A DNA stretch of 64,000 nt, taken from the NCBI GenBank assembly GCA_019426215.1, contig CM033402.1, forward strand, positions 5,704,001 through 5,768,000, read 5' to 3'. The position numbers and the translations under genes are program-made. This stretch comes from Buddleja alternifolia (lineage: Eukaryota > Streptophyta > Magnoliopsida > Lamiales > Scrophulariaceae). The notes under the pieces were generated by a model. The model saw only the letters and a program-made list of their open reading frames with translations, did not search any database and was not told the origin of the DNA. Positions 10,486 through 24,146 of this stretch are shown piece after piece; the first letter of the stretch is position 1; every line of letters starts with the position of its first letter.

Positions 10486-13400
10486 TTAACGTGCCAAGTC
10501 CTCGCTTCCTACACCAATGCTCGATTTGTCAACCATCCGTACATTGTACTGTTCATAGACTCTTGCCCGATTCTCTGCCCACCATTGTTCTGCTTGCTTC
10601 TCACTAAATCGTTTCCGACTGCATTCAACCAATTTCCCACATCTTAATATAGAGGTTATAACAATATTTTCTCAAATATAAATGTGTGTATATATATATA
10701 TACACACACACACAGAGACACTCATAACTAGAAGAAGAAGATGTCATACTTCCACAATTTCTATATCCAGTTCTTAGTTGTACGTGTACCATCATATCCA
10801 ATCAATAAAAATTTCAAATTTTCAATAAGTCACTCTTCTATGTAGTTCATGCAATTTACATTCTGTATTTATTGTTAATATTTGATATTTCAATATCTTG
10901 AAATCATCTCTTGTAACCTATGGATCACCATTTTAGGTCACTAATGGTAAGACCTGAGTCTAGAAGCTCAGAACAAAGTTACAATATCAGATGGCTATGA
11001 TTTTATATCAACCACATCCAAGGGAAAATCTAAAAAAATAAAATTGAGATATGAATCCAAAAAAAGCAGGTGTTATGCAACATACCTGAAACGAACTCGT
11101 TTAAGATCTTTGAGCCCTCCAGGTAGGGAGGTAAGAGTGATATAAACACCAGGCTCATCTTGTTCAACCCATTCATTTTCAGTACGAGAATCGCTTTCCT
11201 TTACTCTGTTGCCATTTCTCATCACCATTGCTTCTGTTTGACTTTGTCTACTGTGAATCAAACTGCGATTACTTGCAGTGCTTGAGCCATTAGAAATCAA
11301 TAGGCTGTTTGAGTCATTTGATTCCAGTTCTTGGCCATTTATTTGACCATTAACTCTATCAACAGAGGAATTTGAAATATCAATAGGCAAAGGGGGGCTA
11401 AGAGGCGTGAAGGACGGCGATTTGATGTTTCTGGCAGAACCCACTGGAAGCCTCTCAGCCATTTCCTTCAGCTATAAAAACAAAATACTTCATCAAACAA
11501 GGGAAGCTATTTAAGAAAATTAAAGTAGCATAATATAAATCCACAGATTGGTCTATTGTGCATTTCTTCTTTCTTTTTCTCTCATTTTTCTTAAAGCAAT
11601 GTGTATCTAAGTGAAAATAAGCACAAGGCTAACAGGATATCCAGTGGGAAAGAAAGACAGCTTTCAAGACAAAGCTGAACCCTCTGAGGATAGCTCAAGG
11701 AAGAAGTAGTAAACTAGCACAGGAAACATATTGCATAATTTTTACAACACGAAATTCTAAATTGAGACGCATACAGAGGTCAAGAGAAAATATCAAGAAT
11801 TTAACTCTATATTGCTATATCCTGAGTGGTAGATTCTTTTATCTAAGAGTCAACTTGTCTTCAAGTAAATCTGATTTGATCTGATGGCTTATGCATTACT
11901 TAGGTTCTGATGAACTAATGAAGTTTCTGCTCCATATTACATGATACAGTAGTGCTGAAGATTGATAACAGATTTTATTCAAGCAATTGGAGGACATATT
12001 TAAATAGGGTTTCAATATGTAGCACTGAACGGACACATTTATACATATAACGAAGTAGTCGTCTGATCAATTTCTCACAGAACCTGTGCATGTGAAAACC
12101 TTAGCATTTTATAATGTATACCTTAGGTCCATCTCATATAGGTTTCATCCCACCATCCATATCATTTCGGAGTAATCTTTTGAAGTAGGTAAACAAATAG
12201 AAAGGCATCACAAAACAAGCAAAGTCCATACTGTAAATTGAAGACGGAGCCAATAACTTTAAGATGAACTAATCAGGAAACAAAGAAGTGTTTGAGATTA
12301 AATTGTCACACAAGCTATAGAAGATAATCTGCACACTATAGTCATGATGTTTAAGAAGCAATGAGTGCCTTTTGTTTCATAAAAACACATGCAAGCAAAC
12401 CCATAACTCGCCATTAACAAAATGGAAGGCCAGGCGTATCCGTCTTACTTGTGCAGTAAGTGACTTAATCACTTCTTTTGCAGCTTTGCATTTGGCAGTC
12501 TCTTCCCCTGCAATTGCTATTGCCTCCTTCAGCTGTTTAGTTGTTCTTTCTAGCTCTATCTCCTGAAGTTGAGACTTGCGAGTGAGATTTTCCACCTGGA
12601 CAAAAGAGAAGTCAAAATTTAAAATTCAGATACTCTCTCGTAAGACCAGTCACTGGACGTGAAAGTGTTTATATCCAACCACAGATTGAGTCAAAGAACC
12701 TCATCTGAGGGCTTAATACTGTACAAATTAACAAATTTCATCACAAGTATACTCAAAAGCATCAAATTTTCAGACATGCTCCCCCCACCCCACCCCCCAC
12801 AAAAAAAAAAGAAAAAAAAATAACATATAGGAGGGGGACAAAAAATCTGGATTGTTGGATAAAATAGTGATTATGGCAAGAAACAATCTAGAAAAACACT
12901 TCTAAATCTTAACTGTAAACTGTAGTAATTTATGCATCCACTATCAAAACAAATATAAACCAGCTAAGTATTTGCACTTAATGTGGATGGTTATAATCCC
13001 CCCACCTCTATCATCTTCTCTATCCAGAGAAAAAACGAAAAGGACAAATATGTAACTCCATGTCAAATTGGAGTGCGCATTCTTCAGCATTTTCACTTGT
13101 TCAAAATAACCAGAGAGAATGAGACAGTTTGCTATGAGGTAATTGCTCACCACTTCCAACCTATCAGTACTTCCCAGCGCATATTTTAATAAAACTGCAG
13201 TGCAAGTAAATGGTAGGGAGTCAGATAAAATCAGGTACCTGTCCTCTCAATTTTGTGACTTCCTGATTAAGGCCATCATTTGTCATTTTCACGTCATCCA
13301 AAACAACCTTGGGTGATGTAAGTCCTCCCAAAGTGGGGGTCGGGGTAGTAGAACGAGGAGGACTGGCCCGTCTTGATACTGGTGATGTTGCTCGAGAAAC

Positions 13401-16400
13401 AATTCTTGATCCAGGAACTGAAGCTGAGAAGAATTTTTTGGATGATCCAAACACCGGATTTAAAGACTTTGAGATATTATGAGCCCCCCATTGGGAGCTT
13501 CCGTTTGGGATTGGCGATACACGACTGCTATTGAATTCTAGTTTTTTGTTTTTCTTGGAGGAGCGGTTCTCCACTTGTTTTAAGGATTCCATTGAAGAGA
13601 ATCTAGCTAGATGAGGACGAGATCTGATATCCAATTTCTCATCTTTGTCTACAATATCATTCATCCCCTGATTCATACTTCCTCTTCTGCTCACAGATGA
13701 CTGGGATGATGTGTCAGTCTCAATAGCTTTTTTCAATTTACTAAAACAATTATCACAAACACGGTATGGTTTATTGGGATTGGGTGCCATAGAAGCCCTC
13801 AGTGACTTCTTGCTGCTGCAAGAATGACAAAACACAAGTCCACAGTTATAACAATTGTGACGTTTTCTTTTGAAATTAAAAGGTAGACGGCAACCAGAAC
13901 ACATGGACTGATCAACCCCTGACACCCACTTATGAAGGCAGATAGCTGCAGTGAAATTAGTGCCACAAGCAATACTTTTTACTTGCTTGTCCTTTAAAGC
14001 TTCAACTAAAGTTGGAGAATTTCTGTCGTCTGCATCCCCGTGACCCAATCTACCATTTGCTCCCTTTCCCCATGTATAAACTTCAGTTCTTGAAGTCAAC
14101 ACAGCTACATGATAAGCACCACAAGCTATCTCCTCCACAAAACTCCTAGCAAGTTTTCCTTCAACACGGGATGGGAGCTTACCATCAGCTTGAGGGTTCC
14201 CTAGCTGCCCATAAACTGGACTACCCATAGCGTATACGTGGCCAGAGGTTGTAAGAGCAACTGTCAGGCTGTGTCCACAAGCCACCTGACAAAAGTTTGG
14301 TTCAACAAGAGCAGCAACACAGGTCGGAACAAGTTTACATTCCTTGTCACCATGTCCGAGTCGACCTTTGTCACCGTCACCCCACGTAAAAAGTTTGCCT
14401 GAAGAACAATTACTTGAACTTGAGCTTCCAACCATAACTTCAACAACTGCAGCAGTATGCCATACACCGCATGCTGCTCGTACAGTGCGGAGACCCTTCA
14501 GGGATTCCACTTCTCTAGGCATTGAAATACTTTCTCGATTTCCATGACCAAGAACCCCAAATGTTCCATCACCAAAAGTAAACAACTGCCCTGCAGAGGT
14601 CACGACAGCTGTATGCCAAGGCCCACATGAGATTGAAGATACATGAATCCCCTCCAGTGGACCATTAACTCTTTTGGGCACCCAATGACTCACTTCATTG
14701 CCATGCCCAAGAAGGCCCATATGACCATCGCCCCAAGTGTACAAATCCCCGGACAGTGTTACAGCACAAGAATGATATTCACCACATGCAACAAGTTCAA
14801 TATTTGTATTACTGAGTGTATCAATTAGCTTCGGATGCAATACATCAGAATCTACACCATGACCAAGTCTACCTCCCGACTCCTCGCCCCAAGAAAATAT
14901 CTCTCCTTGTTTGGTCACCAGGGCAGCATGACGTCCACCACAAGCTATGTTCTGGACATCTAATACAACTGCAGATTCCAAGGCCTTGGGCAACAAGGAA
15001 TCCATTTTGACGCCCAAAATGCTCCCCACTTTGTGTGACCCACCCCCCATAACACCATCACCTGTGCCTTCTCCCCACATGAAAACATCCCCTAAAGCAT
15101 CACCGTCGTCATGACCAGAACCTTGACTTGAAGAGCTTACAGCACTGGAAAGGCTTACTCTGAAGGCATCGACTCCCATTCCTTTCATGTGACCGTGCAT
15201 GCTGTCTGAACCGCCAGATGACAGGGAATGGGCAGAAGCACTAGCAGAATCTGAAGGAAAGAAACCCTTAGGTGGCACAGCATACAATATAACATCTGAA
15301 AACGCCTTATCCAGACCATTTTTAGGAGGACTATCATAAGGACTATGGAGGCGAGTGGCGCCATCCTGTTCAAGTGAAATGGAATTTATGTAAACATTTT
15401 CAGGAACAAAAGTTTGATTATACATATATCCATCTCCAGTCATCACACTTGAAAAAAGGAAAATATGGCTATGATTGTGAACAGATGAAAACAAAAATAC
15501 TTCACCTTTTGCAAGCTGTCGACAGTTCCAAAAGGGGAATTCAATGGAGAACTTCTTCTTGTGTATGTTCTGGGACTATTAGCACCAGATGAAATTCCAT
15601 CGCTCCTTGATTCTGTTCTCCACTTGCGCTGATGACCGCGTGAAATCAATGCTTTAAGCCCACTAAACCATACCTCTGCTTCTTCCTTGTCCTTGCATAT
15701 CTACGAAAAGGAACAAAAAATTAGTTTTACCATCAATTTACAGAAACATTGCAGTGAAAAACCAAACAACGGCCAAAGCGATTGTTTCATATGGAACTTG
15801 GAGATAACAAATGGGACTCTCACCAAATCAAGCGATCTGTCATTGTATATAAGAGAAAAAGACTGGTATTCCTTTTCTGGTCGTGGGTACCTTTGAAAAA
15901 TTGGCTGGAAAGAAAATTAAATAGAATTACATATATTCATAACATCAGGAACCACAAAATTAGCCAGAAGTATACATTAAGACATCTCTAAAACCAGTCA
16001 AGCAGGATAACACAAGAAGAGCTCAGCACAAAGTGATTAAAGGTCTAATTAATGAAAATGTTTAACCCCTACATGACTATAGTCAAACCTAGTCCTAAAA
16101 AATCTCTATTTGGCAGAATAACAGCAATCTTCATGTATCGTTCTTAACATTTTAAAACATGCATTGCCATTTCTAAAACCACATGGATAATATTAAAGAA
16201 AATACGAAAGCGCTCAGCCTCCAAGTCTTCCTGTTCATTTCCCATTTTTCTGTCACCTAGGTATTAGTTGGACCACCAAACCACAACTTAGGAAGCAGTA
16301 TGTATGAAAAAATCACATCAATAATATATTGCACAGCAAGATTGACATTTTCTCCAATCAACAGACAAGCATCCCAGTGGTGGACTAGAAAACAAGGAAT

Positions 16401-19400
16401 GGTGGAAATTTTCTTTGACTGTATTACTTAACTGATAGTTTAGGCAAGTAAGTTGGAAATCTATGTTCATTTGCTAAATTGGGATATTCCAAAAAGTAAG
16501 ATATCCATTTTAAGACGGAAGGACTAGCTAACTATATCAAACAAGAGAAGCAAACAATAAATAGAATCACAATATAAAGTTAGGACCCCAGCTGCATTTG
16601 ACACTGAATCCACATGGGCAAAAATAAAAGATTACATCCATCTAAATATGGAAAGTCATTACAGGCATCTATTAAATGAACATCTTATCCAAAAATTTGA
16701 TTGTTAGAGAGGAAAGACATTTAAAATTTAATGTCTCTACCAGGCCCTTTCACTTGCAGACCGTAATTTTGGACCTAAGCACGTGGAACCTTTTTATAAA
16801 TAGCAACGGTGAAGCTTGAAACCTGCTCCTCGTGTATCCTGGCTCGAATACCATATTTAATGACCAACCATCTAAAAGCTTAAGATGTTATATAGGAAAG
16901 ACATTTAATATATCTCATCTCTCTAACGCATTAGATTTTGAACTATCAAATAGTTATTTGTTCAGCAGCAATTACAAATTTTTCAACTGCAAAGAAGAAA
17001 AATAGAACTCAAATACAGAGATCCAGGCCACATTACCATTAGCTTTTGAATCAAGAGAGTTGTTTCGAGAGTTTTTATCATCAGTCAAGTTCACACAGAC
17101 TATAATAACTGATGGCAGTATGATAATGACATGATTTTGAGTAGTAGGAGACTTACAGTGCGCTGGCCAGATATAATTCTGGATACGTGACTAAGTTTAA
17201 GGTGTTTCTCCTCTTTACCCGAGAACCATATCAGAACAGACTCGTCCTGAAATCAAGTGCACCCAATCAGTAGAAATTGAATCAACAAACAAATTGCTCA
17301 GTTTTATAATATAAGATACTTTATTCTGACATTATACCTAAACGATGTGAAATCACTGGAATTTACTTATCACTCTTTCACAATTATTGGCCAAACTTCT
17401 TTCATATTTATCTTTCAGTAGGGAATAAAAAGAACCTATACGCAAAATACAAGGGAAGGGATATGATCTCTTCTCAGATAATTGGACCGTGAGAACAAAT
17501 GGATGCAGGAGTCAATGAGAATGTTTGATGCTCAGGCTAGCCCTCAACTGACCACAATCAAACCTTATCCTAAACTATCCATGTCTACTAAGCACAAACC
17601 ATAATATCTTATGCACACTGGCACATGATATATTAATAATCATCTTTTGGAGCGATTTATGCATTCGGCTGGACTTAGTTGATGAACCCACACATGGAAA
17701 GTAGGAATGAACCTTGAGACTGATTCTCACAAATATATGGCCAAGACTATTATACAAAACAGTCAATAACTCTAATAAACAATTGTAATGTTATGACAGC
17801 TATGGACTCAAAGCTTCAAAAAATTAGAACTGTTAAAACATTTCTACGGAAAATACTTTGGTCGGAAAGATACTGTATGTCAGAAGTTTTCAAGTTACTT
17901 TTAGACAATCAATAAATATCTCTATCTATTGCTACAGAGTTTGGCAGCTTGATTTACACGTATTGCACACATTTATCAAGTTGCAACAAGCTTCAAAACA
18001 TAGCATGACTTATTATCAACGACAAAAGGCTTTCCATTTTCTCCACTTCAAAATAGGGACAAAAAGAAAAGGATAACTGAAGCAAATGAAACTTCATCCA
18101 TTTTACAACACAAAGGAAAACAACAAACAAGAGCACAAGACATACAAAATATACTTAGGCCTTACATTTGCGAGGCGGAACGGACAAAACTTAGGCTTTC
18201 CTCTTCTTCCATACTTGAGTAAGTATGCACCTTTCTTAAGAGCGGTGATGGCCTGTTATAAAAGTCAGCAATAACCTAGATTAAGCATAGCAAGCGTGTT
18301 TTTCAAAGAAACAAAGCAAATAAGCTTCACACAAGAAAAAAGTGAGGAAATAGTAGAATTAGCATATAATCTATGCAAAAGTGAATGGTAATATATTTAA
18401 AATATTCACTTACTAGCATTCCCCCATGCTCAAATTTACATTGAAGGTACCAGGTCCAATACAGGTCAGTTAGAAATGAAGCTTAAATCCATGACTACCA
18501 TATGAAGATAAAATCATTTGAGATAAGATGATAGTCAATCAAAGTGAGAGCAAGTGAAACATATTATGCACTCCTTTAATTAGCATTCACTTCGGTCATC
18601 TGAAGCTATGAACTATTTGGACTTTACTGGGAGCTATGTCTGAAGGTATTGACCATTGGAACTAGTCAATAACAATAAACGACATATGACATGGCTCACA
18701 ATAAACACAGATAGAACAAGGGGAGTGTTAGCATGTGAAGATAGCATATAAATCAGGACAACACAATGCAGCAAGCTCAGTGACATAAAATCAGCCTCAG
18801 GCAATATAATAATTGAGTAGCAAAGCTTGTGACTAAGATGATAATTTTACCAGAGGTTCGATAAAAATACAAGTATCATATAAGTATGAAGGTTGAACAA
18901 GATTTCTTATCATATAACACCTAGTTTAAGCAGCTCCTTTATATTTCAAGAATTTTGTCTAAGTAGCAGCAACACAGGCTACTAGTGATTCTAAACTATA
19001 GATCTATTATCAGAATCATAAATGTTAAACAAATTGGGCACTGATAGCTGAAGAAGACCGCCCATGAGCATATGGGAATGCTGAATGGTAAAACCCCTAC
19101 ACTCAGAAGCTTAAAAAAACTCAGTAGATTGCGTGAGATATCTTAGCAAAGGCTTACAAAAAAATATTCATGAAAACAAAAATCCAAGATTCAAGAGAAG
19201 TTTTTAAACATTGGAGTCTTGTCACAAAATCTTCTACATAATTAGCAAGGCTTCACAAACTCTCAAGTACTTTTGAAATCAGTCCGTAACATTTCTTGCA
19301 AAAATTCTGTTTCACACTCTAAAATGTGCTTTCCAAAGCCACATTCAGACATATTTTAGTAATCTACCTGGAAGAAATTACAAAATAAAAACACGCCCCC

Positions 19401-19972
19401 ATTCAAACATACCAACTAACCACATTCTTACTTCTTATATAAACTGTTACGTCCGTCATTATACTGCATTTGCATTCTCTAAACCTTTATATAAGCACAC
19501 TCCGTAGGTGTTGATTGCTATATATGTGGAAAACTTTGTCAGAAATGTTAGCGAAGAGCTTTCCAGAAAAATTGGAAATCACTATGATTATTCTCTAACA
19601 TAATAACTTTCGCGATCTTCAACCAAAAAGGTAAAATAGTTCCATTCTCAGTGAACACACATTTTCGTAGATGGCATCACAAATTTCAATGAAGCATAAC
19701 CGAAAATAACTCTATTAACAACGATGATCAAATTCTCAAGCACTCAAATCAGCATAACTAAAAAAACAGCAACAAATACTATTACAGAAATTACTGAACA
19801 ATATAACTTATCAATCACTGCATATTAATCGCACAACTTTAAAGTCAACATGTACTCAAAATGAAACAAAAAAAAAAAACGAAGAAATTTGTACCTGCTC
19901 GATGTCTCTCTCAACTGAACCACCACCTCTGTTAACATCAGGATTGCTCATCCTATCGCCATTCCGCGACAT
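10486..19972 (-). CDS. PRAF1: PRAF protein (PH, RCC1, FYVE and BRX domains)
   Basis: Nine coding exons, in transcription order: 19895-19972, 18166-18252, 17157-17246, 15824-15904, 15506-15700, 13239-15365, 12449-12595, 11086-11471 and 10486-10618. They give 1107 aa, close to the usual 1,100. Residues 27 to about 130 form a PH domain ([20 protein letters not shown]). About 265-654 is an RCC1 propeller with repeated WGxGxxGxLGHG blades. About 656-721 is a plant-type FYVE zinc finger ([17 protein letters not shown]). A coiled-coil segment (887-935) follows, and the C-terminus is a BRX domain (about 1015-1085, [17 protein letters not shown]). PRAF proteins bind phosphoinositides and have been linked to Rab exchange and endomembrane or polar trafficking; the role here is inferred. 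Exon 6 starts at aacag|gatggc (15365), not at the longer open frame to 15494, because that extension is out of phase with exon 5. A GA/CT repeat lies in the likely 5' UTR. Confidence 0.95.
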
Positions 19973-20338
19973 CGGAGAACAATTTCACTCCCCCCAAACA
20001 AGCCCTAAATCCAAACCTCGCATTCACCATTCACCTTCATCCAATACTCTTCGCTTCCAGTCGCACAAACTGCACCAGAGCAAACAGAATCGCACGAATG
20101 GCACCGAATGTACTGCACACCTCGCCAATCAGTAAAGACTGAAGTAGTGGACTAAAATACACTGAAGCGGAAATGCAACGAGGAGGTTGTAATGGTGACT
20201 TCCGGCGGTCGATTGACGGCGGCGATGAGCTCCGGACGACGGCGTTCACCGGAGATCGGGAGAAAGTGGATTGAGTAGAATCCAGTAGATTTTTGATCTG
20301 ATTATTAACAGTTTTTTGTGCAGCAGAAGTGTAAACAG

Positions 20339-20342
20339 AGAT

Positions 20343-20374
<32 letters not shown>

Positions 20375-20379
20375 AGGAA
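20339..20379 (-). repeat. (GA)n tract in the presumed 5' leader or promoter of the PRAF gene
   Basis: A run of gagagagaga units, read as CT repeats in the gene's direction, lies about 370-410 bp upstream of the PRAF start codon. CT-rich 5' leaders are common in plant genes, and GA repeats can bind BBR/BPC factors. No function is shown by the sequence alone. Confidence 0.6.
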
Positions 20380-21467
20380 AAAGGGTGGACTAATGAACTA
20401 TGCTAGAATATTAACTTTTTCTTTTTCTTTTTCTTGTTAAGTATTTTGGATTTTGATTTTATGTTTTACAAACATGGAAAAATAGATAAATTATTCTCTA
20501 GAAATTAACTTTTAAGTATTTGAGATTTTATGACATGTAAAAAATATAAACGTGGTTAGCTATTGTTGTGTTGATGTTCATTTCGACAGAATCGAAACCC
20601 AATCAGAATTTTGGTTAATCGAAAATTCGGCACCACAAAATACATATTGAATTATAAGGTTTAATGTTTTAATTAAAAATAGTTTTTTTTTTTAATTTTT
20701 CCATTTGATATTCACATTGCCCTAGTTACTCTCTTTAATAGTATTTAGTATAAAAAATTAATAATAGTAATATTAATTGAGCAATTGAACTTTTTAAAAT
20801 ATGATCAAATTAACCTATAGTAGCATGCACAACTACATTGGCAACATAAAAATATACGCACTTGTATCTTGTAATAGATTGAATGAGTATGCAAATAAGG
20901 GCTCAAAATTTTCTTGTAATTCTTAATAAAGTTTTTTTCCCATGTGATAATGAATCAAAATTTGTTGGGTGTTGTTTATTCTATTTCTCATTAGATAACT
21001 ACAATGACAAAATTGATATGGTGTCCATCACACGCAGGTAATCGAATTATAATATGCTTAAAGTTTTGAGAGATCCGATCAAACAATTTAGATCCTATCA
21101 TTTTATTAAAACCCAATAAAGCTGTAAAAATTTAATCCAAACTCGACTGATCAAACTCATGTATGATGTGAGTGAATCATATCTATCATCAATATCATGT
21201 GACTGATTATAATATAAGTGGAGTACATTATATTACAATCGTTCGATTCTTCTTTTTTTTTTTGGGTAAGAACAATCGCTCGATTCAAGTATGAGTTATA
21301 ATTTCCCAAAAATAAAATTACACTTGGCCAAATGATAATGACCAGCACCACAAAGCCCTTGAACTTTTTTGAACAAATAAAAAAAGAACGAACCACAAGT
21401 CAAAATCATGGTCCTTTTCTTTGATCAAAATGGTCCTACTTTATTTTTTCCACTCATTTCTGATGGG
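20380..21467. other. AT-rich intergenic DNA
   Basis: I see no gene, RNA or well-bounded repeat. The left end is presumably promoter of the PRAF gene (minus strand). Confidence 0.4.
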
Positions 21468-21476
21468 ATCAAGTGC

Positions 21477-21651
21477 GGGTGATACGTAATGGATTCGGGA
21501 GTCTAACTCCCGAACAATATTCACCATACAAATGTTAAAATATAATAAAAAAATATATATTTTTTAGTGGACTCCCCCCACATATTTTAACACTATTTAT
21601 GGTGGAACTTTATCCGGGAATAAGACTCTCGAATCCACTAAGCATCAACCA
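21477..21651. mobile_element. Short Mutator-like MITE (175 bp) with perfect 9-bp duplication
   Basis: The 9-mer atcaagtgc occurs at 21468-21476 and 21652-21660. Between them is a palindromic element: left end gggtgatacgtaatggattc, reverse-complemented right end tggttgatgcttagtggatt, both continuing CG-GAGTCT-A-TCCCG. The centre is a run of AT. Confidence 0.8.
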
Positions 21652-21660
21652 ATCAAGTGC

Positions 21661-22558
21661 TTATAAGCAACCATTGCCCACATGAAACTAAAGTTTCAAA
21701 TGCTGGCCTTAGGCCCCTTTGCACAATTTCTACATTTGTGACACCTTGCTTTAATCAATTATGAAGGTGGTCCTCAAAATATCTCTTACTTTTCTTCAAA
21801 CTTTTATGTATTCAACTAGCAAGCCCATGTTCACGTGCGTTCCATGTGCTTTCTAGATTTTGTTTGAGTTTAAATTGATCGATATAGTGGAATTATTACT
21901 CTAAAGTTCGTCAAACACATTGCTAGATGATTGAATTGTATCTATATTTGTTAGATTTATGGACCTTAACTTAAGGTCCATGTTAGCGTTGTGTTGGTGC
22001 TTGGATCTTAATTTATGGTATTTATTGCACTTTTGTGCAAGGAGTTTGTTCATGAAGACTGGAGTGGGTATTATCGTGTGATTAGCATTTATAGAACTTT
22101 AAATAAGGAACATATCAACACATTGACAACATGATAATATAGTGATACATACAACATTTGCATCGCCAAATACCTTCGACATTTTCTGTGTGTAACTTGT
22201 CTATTTATTTCGTTTCAGCTCAGAATTCCATTTCATTCTCATATTAATCATATCTTTTATTATCAAAGCTAAAGTTTGCAAGAACCTAAAATAAATTCAA
22301 ATAATTTTGCTAGTCTATAATTATAAATTGACACATCAGGCATCTTAATCATTTCAACCCAACTTGCTAGTCTAGATGACCTAGTTTGACCAAATTGTTA
22401 CTAAACTCATGAGGCTAGCCTATGAAATCTAATTTTACCGGCGAAATTGATACTCCAAGACTCTAATTCTTGGATTCTACTTCCACCTAGGTCGATGTGT
22501 AGGTCTTTCTGTCTATTTTACTAGTAGTGGTATTTGAGTGTAATGGTTATACGTTGAT
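21661..22558. other. Intergenic DNA without recognisable genes
   Basis: Nothing supported. The DNA is AT-rich with no convincing coding exon, RNA gene or bounded repeat. Confidence 0.4.
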
Positions 22559-22750
22559 ACCAACGGGGGTTGGTTCGAGTGGTAAGCGGCTCACTTAAGT
22601 AAGATCTCAGGTTCGAAACCTTGTGAATGCAGAAAACCCCCGTTGGAAGACTCACCCACCACTGCCAGGTGCGCGACCCGAGTCGGATACGGATGTAGTC
22701 GGGACAAAACTCCGATGAACTAGGTGGGCAATTAAAATAAAAATTATAAA
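22559..22750 (+). mobile_element. tRNA-derived SINE
   Basis: The head contains an A-box-like ggttcgagtggtaagcgg (from about 22572) and a B-box ggttcgaaacc (22610-22620) at normal Pol III spacing. A tRNA-unrelated body with GGTGCGCGACCCGAGTCGG follows, then an A-rich tail (aattaaaataaaaa, about 22729-22744). This is the build of plant SINEs. The sequence has no intact tRNA cloverleaf or 3' acceptor stem. The flanking duplication is not clear, so the ends are approximate. Confidence 0.75.
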
Positions 22751-24146
22751 TTAATTATAAATTTATTTGATATTCATTATATGTATCATCTAACTGATTC
22801 ATTTAAGAGAAACTCATAAGGCTTATGATTCACTTGGCCAATGAAATGAACTGCAGTTCTTAGTGGATCACATTATGCAAATTATTGTACCTATTATTCA
22901 ACTCAGTCCAATATGTAAATTTCACTTGTATCAATTAGCTATTTTCTTTTATTTTCTTTCTTTTTCCCTTTGAGACTTAGGCCCTGGAATCGGACTTTTC
23001 ATCTTATAAGTACGTCCCTGTTTAACTTTGATTCTAACATTTAGTAATATCTCACATTACATATTATATCTATACTATTTTTTATTATTATAGATGTGGC
23101 CCTTAGAGTATCTTTCTTGGGAAACCAAATGTGTATGGACAAAACTAACCCTCTTCCTTAATAATGAGTGAAACCAAACAGGGGTAAAGTGGTAAAATTA
23201 CTATAAATTAATCTCTCCTATTTGAAACTAACTCCAGTTTTTCACGTTCACTCAACTCCCATTTCGTATCAGTTTCGGATGGATAACTGTTTTGGAAGAA
23301 TAACTTCTGCATATTGAATGCAGAATATTATTATATTGAATTACACAAGAAAAATTAATAATAATTTCATCCTTCTTTGTTTTTCTTGAGTTTCCATAAG
23401 ATTTACTTGAAAATTGTTGGATTTTGTTTTAATAAACAATCTCTTTGTTTGGAATTTGTTTCTTGACAAAGTTGTACGTAATTGGACAAATACCTATGTA
23501 ACGATGCTCTTTTACGTAGTGATATACTCTTCAGTTTTTCTTTTATTAATAAACAAGTTTTAATTCTAAATAAGGTATTTATTATAATGGAAAAATAATC
23601 TCCCGAGACATTGAATGATTTCTATTATTTTTGTTTTGATTGTTATGTTACACACGCAACGAGTGTGCCCAACTGCTAGTTTTTAAGAAAGACTCACATT
23701 TAGTCTCTATCAACAATTCAATCCAAAATTTAATAGTTGCACGTACAATTATATATAAAAGTTATATGGCCATTAATCACAATGCTTGAAGTGAAAAACT
23801 CATCCCTGAACAATAAGATCTTATTTTAAGCGGGCAAATTAGTATAAAGGGGAAATCAAGCTTTAGTTCACCTCTTTTAGTTGAGAAATAAGAGCCCTAA
23901 AATTTTGTATCCTTTTTTTTATTGACAAAAAGAGCCTTGAAATCGTCCCAATCCCCGCCCTATACCATTTTTTTTTCTATTTCAGATGAAATTAACAGTC
24001 CAAATGAATTGCAAGAAAAGTTTATGTCACTATTGTAACAAAAATTTATTGAATTTTAGTCGAGTTATTCAAAACCATCATCCTACTTGATTATCGGATG
24101 TTATTCGAGCTATTTTTGTAATTTGAAGAATTTCGTTACCACCATG
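22751..24146. other. Intergenic DNA without recognisable genes
   Basis: No gene or bounded element found. The stretch is AT-rich throughout. Confidence 0.4.

Noticed and set aside
13221..15494. A single long frame with start at 15494 as the beginning of the RCC1/FYVE protein
   Set aside because: The frame extension upstream of 15365 is intron sequence: the acceptor aacag|gatggc at 15365 joins in phase with the exon ending at 15506, and the family has no equivalent of the extra residues. The frame end beyond 13239 is likewise intron.
22559..22640. A tRNA gene, because A- and B-box motifs are present
   Set aside because: No cloverleaf or acceptor stem follows; the body and A-rich tail fit a SINE.
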